33,941 nucleotides of DNA, taken from Fibrobacter succinogenes (lineage in GTDB: Bacteria; Fibrobacterota; Fibrobacteria; Fibrobacterales; Fibrobacteraceae). The position numbers and the translations under genes are program-made. The stretch covers positions 1 to 33,941 of the forward strand of contig NZ_CACZDK010000047.1 of assembly GCF_902779965.1 (NCBI RefSeq). Direction: 5' to 3'. This document shows, in pieces, positions 6,916 to 15,807 of this stretch. The notes under the pieces were generated by a model, which was given only the letters and a program-made list of their open reading frames with translations, did no database searches and was not told the DNA's origin. Each line of letters starts with the position of its first letter. Position 1 is the stretch's first letter.

Positions 6916-8209
6916 TGTTGCTTACCATCGTATTGAACGCATTGCCGGTTCTGTGATTACTTTGAGAGCCGAAGGCGTTGCTAACCAGGAACTCGCTCAG
7001 GTTACAAGTTCTTTCGGTACATCTCTTGCCCGTGTTATCCGCATTGATGGCGACCTCGTGGACTTGCAGGTGTTCGCTGGTGCTCGTGGTATTTCTACTG
7101 ACTCCGAAGTGCGTTTCCTTGGTGAACCGATGAAGGTTCCGTACAGCGAAGCTTTGCTTGGCCGCGTGTTTAACGGTGCTGGCAAGCCCCGTGATAACGG
7201 CCCCGAAGTGGACGGCGAACGCATTACCATTGGCGGCCCGTCTGTGAACCCGGCAAGGCGTATCATCCCGAAGACGATGGTGCGTACGGGTATCCCGATG
7301 ATTGACGTGTTCAACACGCTCGTGGTTTCCCAGAAGCTCCCGATTTTCTCTATTGCTGGTGAACCGTATAACGAACTTTTGGCCCGTATTGCTTTGCAGG
7401 CCGAAGTGGACGTGATTATCCTCGGCGGTATGGGCCTCAAGCACGATGACTACCTCTACCTCAAGGATTACCTTGAAAAGAACGGAGCTCTTTCCCGTAC
7501 GGTGATGTTCATGCACACTGCATCGGACCCGATTGTGGAATGCTTGCTCGTTCCGGATGCATCCCTCGCTGTTGCAGAAAAGTTCGCCACCGAAGGCAAG
7601 AACGTGCTCGTGCTCCTCACGGACATGACGAACTTTGCCGACGCCATGAAGGAAATTGCCATTACGATGGAACAGATTCCGTCGAACCGCGGTTATCCTG
7701 GCGACCTTTACTCTCAGCTCGCTAGCCGTTACGAAAAGGCAGTGGACTTCAGCGATGCTGGTTCTATTACGATTTTGGCTGTGACCACCATGCCGGGCGA
7801 CGACGTGACGCACCCGGTTCCGGACAATACCGGTTATATTACCGAAGGTCAGTTCTACTTGCGCAAGGGCCGTATCGAACCGTTCGGTTCTTTGAGCCGT
7901 TTGAAACAGCAGGTGAACGGTAAGACCCGTAGCGACCATCGTACCATCATGAACACTATGATTCAGTTGTACGCAAGCTACAAGGAAACCTTGGAAAAGC
8001 AATCCATGGGCTTCAACATGAGCAACTGGGACCAGAAGCTGTTGAAGTATGGTGTGCGCTTCGAAAAGGAAATGATGGACCTTTCAGTAAACATCCCTCT
8101 AGAAAAGGCTTTGGACCTTGGCTGGGAAATTCTTGCCGACTGCTTCACTCCTGAAGAAACCGGTATTCCGACCAAGATGATCAACGAATATTGGCCGAAG
8201 AAGTGGTAA
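6908..8209 (+). CDS. atpB: V-type ATPase regulatory subunit B
   Basis: The 433-residue non-catalytic partner of subunit A. The P-loop is degenerate, as is normal for [20 protein letters not shown] replaces a GxxxxGKT loop. Other family segments are [36 protein letters not shown], and the head-domain segment [19 protein letters not shown]. The start is supported by AAAGGAGG at 6892-6899. It ends 1 nt before subunit D. Confidence 0.96.
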   Translation: MHNVAYHRIERIAGSVITLRAEGVANQELAQVTSSFGTSLARVIRIDGDLVDLQVFAGARGISTDSEVRFLGEPMKVPYSEALLGRVFNGAGKPRDNGPEVDGERITIGGPSVNPARRIIPKTMVRTGIPMIDVFNTLVVSQKLPIFSIAGEPYNELLARIALQAEVDVIILGGMGLKHDDYLYLKDYLEKNGALSRTVMFMHTASDPIVECLLVPDASLAVAEKFATEGKNVLVLLTDMTNFADAMKEIAITMEQIPSNRGYPGDLYSQLASRYEKAVDFSDAGSITILAVTTMPGDDVTHPVPDNTGYITEGQFYLRKGRIEPFGSLSRLKQQVNGKTRSDHRTIMNTMIQLYASYKETLEKQSMGFNMSNWDQKLLKYGVRFEKEMMDLSVNIPLEKALDLGWEILADCFTPEETGIPTKMINEYWPKKW

Positions 8210-8210
8210 T

Positions 8211-8843
8211 ATGGCTAAGGTCAAGTTAACTAAAAACGCCCTCAAGGCGGAACGTGACGCGTTGAAGCGCTTCCAGCGCTATCTGCCGACGTTGCTTTTA
8301 AAGAAGCAGCAGCTGCAGATGGAAATGCGTACGCTCCAGGAGAAGGTGATGGCGAAACGCGAAGAAGAGGATAAGCTCCGCAAGAGCATGGCTTCGTGGA
8401 TTTCGCTTTTTGCCGAACCCATTGAGTGGGACAAATATCTCTCGGTGAAGAGCGTCGAACAGGGCGAAGGAAACATCGCCGGCGTGCGCATCCCGACGTT
8501 CAGTGGCGTGGAATTCAACGTGAACATTCCGGATTTCTTTACGACTCCGGTGTGGCTTGACGATGGTATCCGCAGCCTTCAGGGCCTGATTTCGCTGCGC
8601 TTGGAACGCCGCGTGCTCGAAAAGCAGTACGAGCTTCTTTCCAAGGAACTCCGTACCACGAGCCAGCGCGTGAACCTGTTCGAAAAAGTCAAGATTCCCG
8701 AGTCTAAGGATAACATCCGCAAAATCAATATTTTCTTGGGTGACCAGCAGACAAGCGGTGTTGCCCGTAGTAAGCTTGCCAAGGGCAAGGCTACGGCGAA
8801 GGCGCTTGCTCTTGACGCCCAGAGTAAGGAGGTTGCCGCATGA
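8211..8843 (+). CDS. atpD: V-type ATPase subunit D (rotor shaft)
   Basis: A 210-residue central-shaft subunit that turns inside the A3B3 head. It starts MAKVKLTKNALKAERDALKR, typical of bacterial D subunits, and is predicted as two long antiparallel helices (residues ~5-70 and ~125-165) separated by a small beta-rich insert around GVRIPTFSGVEFNVNIPDF. It begins 1 nt after subunit B and overlaps subunit I by 4 nt (ATGA), both signs of coupling. No subunit F gene follows, although D normally binds F. Confidence 0.92.
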   Translation: MAKVKLTKNALKAERDALKRFQRYLPTLLLKKQQLQMEMRTLQEKVMAKREEEDKLRKSMASWISLFAEPIEWDKYLSVKSVEQGEGNIAGVRIPTFSGVEFNVNIPDFFTTPVWLDDGIRSLQGLISLRLERRVLEKQYELLSKELRTTSQRVNLFEKVKIPESKDNIRKINIFLGDQQTSGVARSKLAKGKATAKALALDAQSKEVAA

Positions 8844-10771
8844 TTACTCCTATGAAAAAGGTAACCGTTCTTACGCTTGTTAGCCACAAGGAAGAAACTT
8901 TAAAGGCCTTGCGCGAAATGGAAATTATCCATTTGACGCCGTTGCAGAATGCGGTTGGCGTTTCTGTGAATGGTGCAAAGGGCGCTGTTGCCCGCGTGCA
9001 GAAGGCGATGGAAGTTGTTCCTGATAAACTCCGCAAAGGTGTAACGCCTGCGGAAAAGGGCGCAAGTGGTGTAACGCTTGTCGAAGAAATCCAGACGCTT
9101 ATTTCTGAAAAGAAGAATGCCGAAGTCCAGCTGGAACAGTCCCAAGAGGAACTGACAAAGCTCGGTGCTTTTGGAAACCTGGATCCGAGAACCGTGAAGG
9201 AACTCGCCGCCAAGGGCATTTTTGTGCGCCTTTACCTTGCCGATACTTCGAAAGATCCTTTTGAAGTCGAAGGTGAGTGCGCTTACAAGCATGTCTTTGC
9301 CAAGGATGAAAATGGCACTTACATTGCCGTGTTCAGCAAGGGTGAAGCTCCAGCAAAGGTGACAGGCGCCTTTACCGAAATCACGATGCCTCAAAAATCT
9401 CTCGAAGAATATCGACAGATTGAAGAAGAAGCGAAGACGACGATTTCGGCTGTTGACGAACGCTTTGCTCAGCTTGCTTCCGTGAAGGACGAACTTGAAG
9501 ATCGCCTTATGGAAGTGACGGACCGTTACAATCTCGTCGAAGCATCTGCAAGCATGCTCCAGAATAGCGAAATCGCGGCGCTTCAGGGATTCTGCCCGGA
9601 ACCGCGCGTTGCCGAAATTAGGGCGGCTGCAAAGGCTAACGGCTGGGGTATCCGCGTCGAAGATCCGACGGATGAAGACAACATCCCGACGCTTCTTGGT
9701 TACAACAAGCTTTCGCGCCCGATGCAGTGCCTCTATGACATTATCGGCATTTCGCCGGGCTACAACGAAGTCGATGTAAGCTCAGTGTTCCTGTGCTTCT
9801 TCAGCATATTCTTTGCGATGATTGTGGGCGATATGGCGTACGGCCTGTTGTTCCTCGGACTTGCTGTTTTTGCCCGCACGAAAATGCCGAAGGCGAGCAG
9901 CGCCGGATTCCACTTTATCTATTTGATGAGCTGGGCGACTATCATTTGGGGCGCCATCAATGCAAACTTCCTCGGCCTTACGCCGGAACTTGCAGGGTGG
10001 AGTTACTACCTCGATATCGCGAACTATAACTTTATCCCGGAAGGCGTGCGCAACGTGCTCTACTGGATTCGCAGCTCTGCTCCGACGGATCCGACGCGCT
10101 TTGAAGCCTACAAGCAGTTCTGCGAGACGTTTACGTTCTTGCCGGCTAGCTTTGTGCCGAAGGCCGCGGGTGCATCTCAGATGCAGCACATTCAGTTGTT
10201 CTGCTTCTGCATTGCCGTTGTGCACCTGAGCATTGCCCATGCTTGGAATGTCGTTGTGCGTATCAAGCGCAAGTCTTCGACATTCATGGCACAAGTGGGC
10301 TGGCTCATGGGCGCTTGGGTCATGTTTTTCCTTGCATGCAACATGGTGCTTGGAATCGACATGCCGGCATTCGTCATCCCGATGTTCATCGTGGAAGCGG
10401 TGCTCCTAGTGCTCTTTACGGTGCCGCCAAGCCGCTTAAAGCAAGACTTTATTAGCATCCCGATGCTTGTGCTTGACGTCGTGAACAGCTTTACCGATGT
10501 CATCAGTTATATCCGTCTCTTTGCGGTGGGTATGTCTGGTGCCGCTATCGCTGAAGCGTTTAACGACATGCTCTCGCCGCTCTTTGGCTCTGCTGTTGGC
10601 ATTGCTGGTGCTGCATTCATCTTGCTCTTTGTGCATGGCTTGAACATTGCTCTTGCCGTGATGGGCGTTGCGGTGCATGCTGTTCGTCTTAACACTCTCG
10701 AATTTTCAAATGGACTTGGCCTTGAATGGAGCGGCTTTGCCTTTACTCCTTTCGCCAAGCAAAAAAATTAA
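8840..10771 (+). CDS. atpI: V-type ATPase membrane subunit I (a-type stator)
   Basis: A 643-residue stator subunit that forms the ion half-channels. Residues 1-300 are soluble with coiled-coil stretches (AEVQLEQSQEELTKLG; IEEEAKTTISAVDERFAQLA). Residues ~310-635 contain seven to eight hydrophobic segments. The essential rotor-facing arginine is R559 in ISYIRLFAVGMSGAAIAEAF. FLCFFSIFFAMIVGDMAYGL is the family's first-helix motif. The start codon overlaps the subunit D stop. A short gap of 39 nt separates it from the K genes. Confidence 0.94.
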   Translation: MITPMKKVTVLTLVSHKEETLKALREMEIIHLTPLQNAVGVSVNGAKGAVARVQKAMEVVPDKLRKGVTPAEKGASGVTLVEEIQTLISEKKNAEVQLEQSQEELTKLGAFGNLDPRTVKELAAKGIFVRLYLADTSKDPFEVEGECAYKHVFAKDENGTYIAVFSKGEAPAKVTGAFTEITMPQKSLEEYRQIEEEAKTTISAVDERFAQLASVKDELEDRLMEVTDRYNLVEASASMLQNSEIAALQGFCPEPRVAEIRAAAKANGWGIRVEDPTDEDNIPTLLGYNKLSRPMQCLYDIIGISPGYNEVDVSSVFLCFFSIFFAMIVGDMAYGLLFLGLAVFARTKMPKASSAGFHFIYLMSWATIIWGAINANFLGLTPELAGWSYYLDIANYNFIPEGVRNVLYWIRSSAPTDPTRFEAYKQFCETFTFLPASFVPKAAGASQMQHIQLFCFCIAVVHLSIAHAWNVVVRIKRKSSTFMAQVGWLMGAWVMFFLACNMVLGIDMPAFVIPMFIVEAVLLVLFTVPPSRLKQDFISIPMLVLDVVNSFTDVISYIRLFAVGMSGAAIAEAFNDMLSPLFGSAVGIAGAAFILLFVHGLNIALAVMGVAVHAVRLNTLEFSNGLGLEWSGFAFTPFAKQKN

Positions 10772-10810
10772 ACCAAGGGTTAAATCCCGCTACTTAATGA
10801 GGATAATATA

Positions 10811-11269
10811 ATGGAACCGAATACAATGGTGACTCTCGCTAAAATGGGTGCTGCAGCTGCGCTTGGCATTGCGGCTATGGGCTCTGCCCTTGGTTGCGGA
10901 ACGGCTGGTATGTCTGCTATCACGATGTGGAAGAAGGCTTATGCCCAGGGCAAAAGTGCTCTCTTTACGCTCCTCGTGTTCGTCGGTGCCCCGATTTCCC
11001 AGACGATTTACGGCATGCTTTTGATGAACTTCATTCTGGATGCAGCAAAGGCTAGTGACTTTACGAACTGGGGCGGCTGCCTCGGTGCAGGTATCTTCGG
11101 TGGCCTCGGCATGATGGCTTCTGCTTGGTACCAGGGCAAGTCTGCTGCTGTAGCTTGCGATGCTCTCGGTGAAACCGGCAAGGGCATGGTGAACTACTTG
11201 ATGGTTCTCGGTATCGTCGAAACTGTCGCTTTGTTCGTGCTCGTGTTCTCCATGATGGTGCTTCATTAA
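10811..11269 (+). CDS. atpK: V-type ATPase proteolipid subunit K, copy 1
   Basis: A 152-residue rotor-ring subunit with four hydrophobic helices, arranged as a duplicated hairpin. The ion-binding carboxylate is E137 in GIVETVALF (helix 4). By comparison with the Enterococcus hirae sodium-translocating K subunit (T64, Q65, Q110, E139), this copy keeps S63-Q64 in PISQTIYG and Q108 in WYQGKSAA, so the sodium-ligand set is nearly complete. Helix 2 has no carboxylate, so one ion site per subunit is expected, as in V-type rings. GAGGATAATATA precedes the ATG. About 70 percent identical to the next gene. Confidence 0.93.
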   Translation: MEPNTMVTLAKMGAAAALGIAAMGSALGCGTAGMSAITMWKKAYAQGKSALFTLLVFVGAPISQTIYGMLLMNFILDAAKASDFTNWGGCLGAGIFGGLGMMASAWYQGKSAAVACDALGETGKGMVNYLMVLGIVETVALFVLVFSMMVLH

Positions 11270-11287
11270 TCCAGTGAGGTAGCACGT

Positions 11288-11743
11288 ATGGATCAAACAC
11301 AATTTTTGACGCTCGCAAAGCTCGGTGCGGTGGCGGCCCTTGGCCTTGCTGCAGTGGGTTCTGCGCTGGGCTGCGGGACTGCCGGTATGGCGGCCATCGG
11401 TGCCTGGAAAAAAGCGTATCTCAAGGGTAAGAACGCGCTTTTTACGCTGCTCATCTTTGTGGGTGCGCCGATTGCGCAGACGATTTACGGAATGCTTTTG
11501 ATGATGTTCATTTTGAACAAGTCTCAAGCGGCTCCGGGCAACTGGGCTGCTTACCTTGGTGTAGGCATCTTCGGTGGCATCGGCATGATGGCTTCTGCCT
11601 GGTACGTGGGCAAGTCCGCTGCTGACGCTTGCAACGCTCTTGGCGAAACGGGCAAGGGCCTCGTGAATTACCTCATGGTGCTCGGCGTGGGCGAAACTGT
11701 CGCGCTGTTCGTCATGGTGTTCTCGATGATGCTTGTGTCGTAG
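11288..11743 (+). CDS. atpK2: V-type ATPase proteolipid subunit K, copy 2
   Basis: A 151-residue paralogue of the preceding gene, also with four hydrophobic helices. The carboxylate E136 (GVGETVALF) and Q64 are kept, but the positions matching the sodium ligands S63 and Q108 of copy 1 are Ala63 (PIAQTIYG) and Val107 (WYVGKSAA). The two copies therefore probably bind ions differently, or one alters ring stoichiometry. GAGGT lies 8 nt upstream of the ATG, and the gap from copy 1 is only 18 nt, so they are co-expressed. This is the last gene of the operon, followed by a terminator. Confidence 0.92.
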   Translation: MDQTQFLTLAKLGAVAALGLAAVGSALGCGTAGMAAIGAWKKAYLKGKNALFTLLIFVGAPIAQTIYGMLLMMFILNKSQAAPGNWAAYLGVGIFGGIGMMASAWYVGKSAADACNALGETGKGLVNYLMVLGVGETVALFVMVFSMMLVS

Positions 11744-11798
11744 CGGAGCTACGACAGTAGGCTGTAGGAAGTAGACAGTAGGAAGTGTCATTCTGAGC
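11744..11798. repeat. Dispersed repeat patch after the V-ATPase operon
   Basis: GTAGGCTGTAGGAAGTAG-type strings (11758-11787) recall the tandem repeat near aspS, and TGTCATTCTGAGCA (11788-11800) is a member of the TGTCAT dispersed family, directly abutting the terminator. Confidence 0.6.
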
Positions 11799-11829
11799 AA
11801 AAAAGACTGCTTGGCGGCAGTCTTTTTTT
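11799..11829 (+). terminator. Rho-independent terminator of the V-ATPase operon
   Basis: A 12-bp stem made from AAAAAAGACTGC and GCAGTCTTTTTT with a 6-nt loop, ending in a T run. The A/T symmetry means it could work on both strands. Confidence 0.9.
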
Positions 11830-11863
11830 GTTGTTAAAAGGCACACAAAATCGCTAATTTTAT

Positions 11864-11893
11864 TTGTCATTTTCCTGTTTCTTTAAGTATATT
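11864..11893 (+). promoter_or_regulatory. Promoter of the sugar kinase gene, close to the start codon
   Basis: TTGTCA (11864-11869), 18-nt spacer, TATATT (11888-11893). The ATG follows after exactly 6 nt, so transcription should begin at or within a base or two of the start codon. Confidence 0.55.
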
Positions 11894-11899
11894 AAAAGT

Positions 11900-12922
11900 A
11901 TGCAAAACGATTCTATTCAAATTTCGCCAAGTATTCATGAGTACCTTTTGACTCATGGTTATACTGAAAATTTTTCTGTGACTCCCATTGCCGGTGCCGG
12001 TTCTGGAAGGCGTTATTTCCGTATTGCCGATGGTGAACGGAAGTGTGTCTTGCAGGTTAGTGCCGAGGTTAATGACGATTTCAAGCATTTTGTTGAATAT
12101 TCCAAGACGTTTAGGGAATATGGTTTGCCGGTTCCGCGCGTTTATTGTGTCGATGAATCCTCTTGCCAGGTTTTGCAAGAAGATTTAGGCAAACGTAGTC
12201 TTTTGGACGAAGCGTACCCGAATGGGAGCAAGGTGCTTTCGGGAAGTGTCCGTATTTTGTACCCGGAAGTGATTGATGCGCTTATCCAGTGGCAAAATGC
12301 AAGCCATCAGTTGTTCAGCCATCATACCGAGATTTGGCTGCGTCGCTTTGATTTTGCCGCTCTCAAGTGGGAAACGGATTACTTTACTGAAAATTTTCTG
12401 AAGCTCCACAAGGGCATCACGGAAATTCCGGAATCAGTGCGAAATTTCTATTCGTTAGTTGCTGTTTCTGTTGAAGCGCAGACGAAAGTTTTGATGCATC
12501 GCGATTTCCAGAGCCAGAATATCATGATTCGCCCGAATTCCGAAGTGGCGTTCGTCGATTTCCAGGGCGCTCGTCGCGGTTCCATGTTCTATGATATTGC
12601 ATCGCTCTTGTGGGATCCGTACGTAAGTCTTCCGCTTCCTATGATCAAGGACTTCTTTGAATATTGGCGCAGCTTGTATCGCGGTACAAGAATTTATACG
12701 AAGGATGATGCCTGGGAAGGCTTTGTGCATGCTAGTTTGCAACGTTTGATGCAGGCTCTTGGTGCGTACTGCTTCCTCTCGAAGGTGAAGAAGATTGAAA
12801 AGTTTGAACAGTATATTGAGCCGGGCAAGGCGCAGCTCCGTACTCTGTTTGGCGAATTCAAGCTTATGGCCAAGGCTACAGACCCAGAAGTGTTCAAATT
12901 CATGGATTGGGCTTTGCAGTAA
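11900..12922 (+). CDS. APH-fold sugar kinase, AmgK-like
   Basis: A 340-residue phosphotransferase of the COG3178 group, whose best known member AmgK phosphorylates N-acetylmuramate/N-acetylglucosamine at the anomeric position in cell-wall recycling. A glycine-rich loop GAGSGRRYFRI lies at 32-42. The catalytic loop is H200-R-D202-FQSQNIM, and the metal-binding D220-FQG-AR motif follows. ATG 11900 was chosen over the upstream TTG frame since the protein then starts like its relatives; no Shine-Dalgarno sequence is present, and TATATT is 6 nt upstream. Its stop overlaps the next start (TAATG). The usual nucleotidyltransferase partner MurU is not adjacent, so the exact substrate is unproven. Confidence 0.75.
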   Translation: MQNDSIQISPSIHEYLLTHGYTENFSVTPIAGAGSGRRYFRIADGERKCVLQVSAEVNDDFKHFVEYSKTFREYGLPVPRVYCVDESSCQVLQEDLGKRSLLDEAYPNGSKVLSGSVRILYPEVIDALIQWQNASHQLFSHHTEIWLRRFDFAALKWETDYFTENFLKLHKGITEIPESVRNFYSLVAVSVEAQTKVLMHRDFQSQNIMIRPNSEVAFVDFQGARRGSMFYDIASLLWDPYVSLPLPMIKDFFEYWRSLYRGTRIYTKDDAWEGFVHASLQRLMQALGAYCFLSKVKKIEKFEQYIEPGKAQLRTLFGEFKLMAKATDPEVFKFMDWALQ

Positions 12923-13344
12923 TGGTTCCTACATATGTGCGTGTTTACACGCAGCCGGTTGAATTCAATCGTGCTTTGGGGTATGCTTACGATGCTCTTG
13001 TAAATGGTCCTTATCGTTTTGACGCTTTGTCGGCATGGAAAGGGCTTTCTGAGCGTATAGCCCAGGGCATTTATATGGGGCAGGGGCTTTTACTTCCGCA
13101 TACGCGTATTCCTGGTTTGCCGGGTCCGCTAATGGCTTTTGTGGTTTGTCGTGAGGGCTTTACGGGAATAAAAACGCGTAATGATGAATTGGCGCAGTTT
13201 ATTTGCGTGTTGCTTTCGCCAGCGGAATCGGCGATGGCGCATACGATGGAGATTGCCAATGTGGCAAAGCTTATGCTGAACCCAGAATGGAAAGAGAAAG
13301 CGCTCAGCGCGACTGACGAGGAAGAATTGAAAGTTTTATTCTGA
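12922..13344 (+). CDS. PTS EIIA-like (PTS_EIIA type 2) protein
   Basis: A 140-residue protein with the fold of fructose/nitrogen-type EIIA domains. The expected phospho-histidine is H60 in GLLLPHTRIPGL, which matches the (A/L)xPH motif of EIIA-Ntr and EIIA-Fru. The segment LSPAESAMAHTMEIANVAKL matches the family's conserved second half. There is no attached EIIB or EIIC domain, which suggests a regulatory rather than transport role. The ATG shares one base with the kinase stop, so the two are translationally coupled. The pairing hints that phosphorylation state could tune the kinase or its pathway; that is inference. Confidence 0.72.
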   Translation: MVPTYVRVYTQPVEFNRALGYAYDALVNGPYRFDALSAWKGLSERIAQGIYMGQGLLLPHTRIPGLPGPLMAFVVCREGFTGIKTRNDELAQFICVLLSPAESAMAHTMEIANVAKLMLNPEWKEKALSATDEEELKVLF

Positions 13345-13414
13345 GTTGAGTGTTTTGTGCTTAGAAGGTACTTGTTCAGAGTTACTAGTTACTGAGGTCG
13401 CTTCGCTGCAGTTC

Positions 13415-13442
13415 TAAGCTCTGCCAACTAAGCTCTGCCAAC
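13415..13442. repeat. 14-bp tandem duplication
   Basis: TAAGCTCTGCCAAC occurs twice head to tail in the 113-nt gap between the convergent EIIA-like and wzi genes. Confidence 0.85.
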
Positions 13443-13457
13443 TGCGGCGAAGCCGCC

Positions 13458-14927
13458 CTACCACTGCAGGCTACCGACGGCGTAAGTGCGGTAGCCTTTA
13501 AAGTCTCCGAAGAACCGCGTGTAGCTGCATCTAAAGCTGAACCAATCCCATGGTTTTGCTTCTAAATTGAATCCGAGTTCCTTGTAACGCACAGTTGTTT
13601 TTTTGCTCAGGAACTTCTTGTCCGTTGCACTTTCGGGCGTGTGGAGGTCGTTGATGTTCCCGCCGAAGGCAGTGTCTTTGGCGACTGCGCCAAAGAAAAG
13701 CGTTGCTTGGAGGAATTTGTAGGCGGCACTGACTTCGGTGTGTACTTCTTGGCTATTCGGGCCGAGGTCGCTACCGAGGCTTTGGGCGTAATTGGCGTAG
13801 GTGTAGCCGCGGCCTTTATGGTGCGTGTAAACCCATGGCTCAATGCGGGTGTATTCAAACATCCAACCGAGATTTGCGGGGCCGAGTACAATGTTATCGC
13901 GGGCGACTCCGAGCGTTGTTGCCCACTTGTTGCCCCACCAAGAATCGTCGAACATGCTTGTCGGTGATTTCATATCGTCCCACAAGAGTTCTGCGTAGAA
14001 TTCCCAATTCGGGAGCGTTTTGACGCTCAAGTCAAATGCAAGCGAGATATTGTCTTGGTCGCCTTGCAAGTGCTCCTGGAAAACGTAGGGGATGAACGGA
14101 ATGACGTAAGCCCATTCGAATTCGCGACCGGTACTGTCGCTATCTTTATTCGGGTTGGAACCTGCGGCCTCGATGGTGGTGCCGTAGAGCGATGTTTCTG
14201 AAATGCCGAACGTGATGTCTTTGGGCAAATTCAGGTTGAGGCGGTGGGCATGGAAATACTTGCCGAAGTTTTTCTTTTCGTAGATTTTGGCGGCGTACTG
14301 CGTGTATTCAATTGGTCCGAGCGTGAACTGGTAGCCGAAATAAGGCGTCGGGGCGGCATCGGAGATGCGGCTGGAGCTATCTTGCCACGGGCGGTAAACG
14401 TTACGCTCACCGCGTAAAATGACGTGGTTGCGGCGGGCGGGACCCCATTCGAGGTAATCAAATCCAGCGAGGAGTTCTACAGGCTTGAGGCTATAGCTTA
14501 CATTTGCTCCGAATAAATCCCAAGTGCGTTTTTTTTCGCTCTGCTTGTTGTAGGGGAGGCCTTCGTCCGGGTTATAGAAATTTGGATTTATGTGTCGGTT
14601 TGTGTAATCGGTGTTGATTTTTGCGCGGGCGTTGAAGTGGAATGCGTCCGTGAAGTGTCCGTCGATGAACAAGCGGATGGACGTGGCGTTGTCGTAATGT
14701 GTTTTCGCATTTGAGAGATTCGTAATCGCGATGGAATCCAACAGCTGTGCGTTGATATTTAGCTCTTTTTCATGTGTGGAATCCGAGAAAGTGATGTGGC
14801 GTGGCATGTTGTTTGTATGTGCCGAACCATTGAGGGATGCGTTGGATACATGCTTGGCGAAGATTGGACTTGCTCCTACTGTTGTTGCTATAATCAACGT
14901 GCTAAATATTTTTTCAATGGATTTCAT
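13458..14927 (-). CDS. wzi: Capsule assembly protein Wzi family outer-membrane beta-barrel
   Basis: A 489-residue precursor with a signal peptide (MKSIEKIFSTLIIATTVGAS, cleaved near IFA-KH). The mature chain alternates polar and aromatic residues typical of beta strands and ends in an aromatic residue (GSLQW). The segment DYLEWGPARRNHVILRGERN and the later FDLSVKTLPNWEFYAELLWD match the Wzi group, which anchors capsule or other polysaccharide to the cell surface. ATG 14927 is preferred: GGGGGAT stands 5 nt upstream, and upstream extension would disrupt the signal peptide. It overlaps the end of the GT2 gene by 14 nt and is the last gene of that operon. Confidence 0.78.
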   Translation of the reverse strand: MKSIEKIFSTLIIATTVGASPIFAKHVSNASLNGSAHTNNMPRHITFSDSTHEKELNINAQLLDSIAITNLSNAKTHYDNATSIRLFIDGHFTDAFHFNARAKINTDYTNRHINPNFYNPDEGLPYNKQSEKKRTWDLFGANVSYSLKPVELLAGFDYLEWGPARRNHVILRGERNVYRPWQDSSSRISDAAPTPYFGYQFTLGPIEYTQYAAKIYEKKNFGKYFHAHRLNLNLPKDITFGISETSLYGTTIEAAGSNPNKDSDSTGREFEWAYVIPFIPYVFQEHLQGDQDNISLAFDLSVKTLPNWEFYAELLWDDMKSPTSMFDDSWWGNKWATTLGVARDNIVLGPANLGWMFEYTRIEPWVYTHHKGRGYTYANYAQSLGSDLGPNSQEVHTEVSAAYKFLQATLFFGAVAKDTAFGGNINDLHTPESATDKKFLSKKTTVRYKELGFNLEAKPWDWFSFRCSYTRFFGDFKGYRTYAVGSLQW

Positions 14928-15807
14928 AGTATCCCCCGTTTTTCTCAATAAATTTTTTGAACAAAGCTTTTGATAAAGTAATTTTCAAAATAGTTGGAAC
15001 TCTTGAAAATTGTAACCTTTTTACGCGGAGTGCTAGGCTTATGCCTAAGCCAAGTAAAATGCCTAATGTCGGGTATCCGTTTTTGAATGCAAAATGGATT
15101 CGGTTTCGAATCATTATGCAATCGATAAAATAGGGGACTCCGCCTTTTGCGTTTTCGCTTCCAGTCGAAGATCCGATGTCGTGCAAGATTACGCTTTCGG
15201 TCGCCCATGCAAGCGTAAAGCCGTTTCGTTTGGCTTTGCAACAGTAGTCGCTTTCTTCGAAGTACAGAAAATAATCTTCACTTAAAAGGCCTGTCTTTTG
15301 TATGCATTCCGGCGAAATCAGGAACGAGGAGCCTTCGACATAGTCAAAATTTTTTTCGTCAGTGGATGCTGGCCGGCGTACCGAGGCAAACTTCGGGTGG
15401 ATAAAACCGACTCCGCCAGAAAACTCGCCATTTGCTTTTTGAATGAGTGAGCCTGTAATTCCTGCGTTTGTGGTAACAGCCTTGTCGAGAAGCTTTTCGA
15501 GTGCTGTTGGGGTAGGCTCGGTGTCGTTGTTTAACAACCATGCAAAACTATTGGGGAATTCTTCTAATGATGCGCGGATTCCTTGATTGCAGCCTGCCGC
15601 AAAGCCTCGATTTTCTTTGTTCCAAATCCAGCGGATTTTAAATGCAAAGGAAAAGCTTTCAAAATATTCTTTAGACTCTTTAGTAGATGCATTGTCGATA
15701 ACATAGACGCAGTCTGGCTGGACTGTGCTTTTTTCGAGTGCGCGTAAACAGGCAACGGTTTTTTTCGGATTCTTAAAATTGACGAGGATTGTACAAACTG
15801 TTGGCAT
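14914..15807 (-). CDS. GT2 glycosyltransferase, rhamnosyltransferase-like
   Basis: A 297-residue family 2 glycosyltransferase. The N-terminal fold reads TVCTILVNFKNPKKTVACLR and YVIDNAS, then NRGFAAGCNQGIRA and the metal-binding LLNNDTEP (DxD-like). EDYFLYFEESDYCCKAKRNG carries the catalytic-base region (ED-x-FLYFEE-x-D), as in WbbL-type rhamnosyltransferases. The C-terminal ~60 residues contain one or two hydrophobic helices for membrane association. The start codon shares a base with the upstream GT2 stop (TAATG), so it is translationally coupled. Confidence 0.88.
   Translation of the reverse strand: MPTVCTILVNFKNPKKTVACLRALEKSTVQPDCVYVIDNASTKESKEYFESFSFAFKIRWIWNKENRGFAAGCNQGIRASLEEFPNSFAWLLNNDTEPTPTALEKLLDKAVTTNAGITGSLIQKANGEFSGGVGFIHPKFASVRRPASTDEKNFDYVEGSSFLISPECIQKTGLLSEDYFLYFEESDYCCKAKRNGFTLAWATESVILHDIGSSTGSENAKGGVPYFIDCIMIRNRIHFAFKNGYPTLGILLGLGISLALRVKRLQFSRVPTILKITLSKALFKKFIEKNGGYYEIH

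Noticed and set aside
6905-8002. Minus-strand frame of 365 codons opposite the B subunit gene
   Set aside because: Mirror of strongly biased codons in subunit B; composition is not protein-like.
10790-11800. Minus-strand frame of 336 codons opposite both K genes
   Set aside because: It covers two tandem paralogues and shows the same duplication in antisense, a shadow of the K genes.
13415-13442. CRISPR array
   Set aside because: A simple head-to-tail 14-bp duplication with no spacers.
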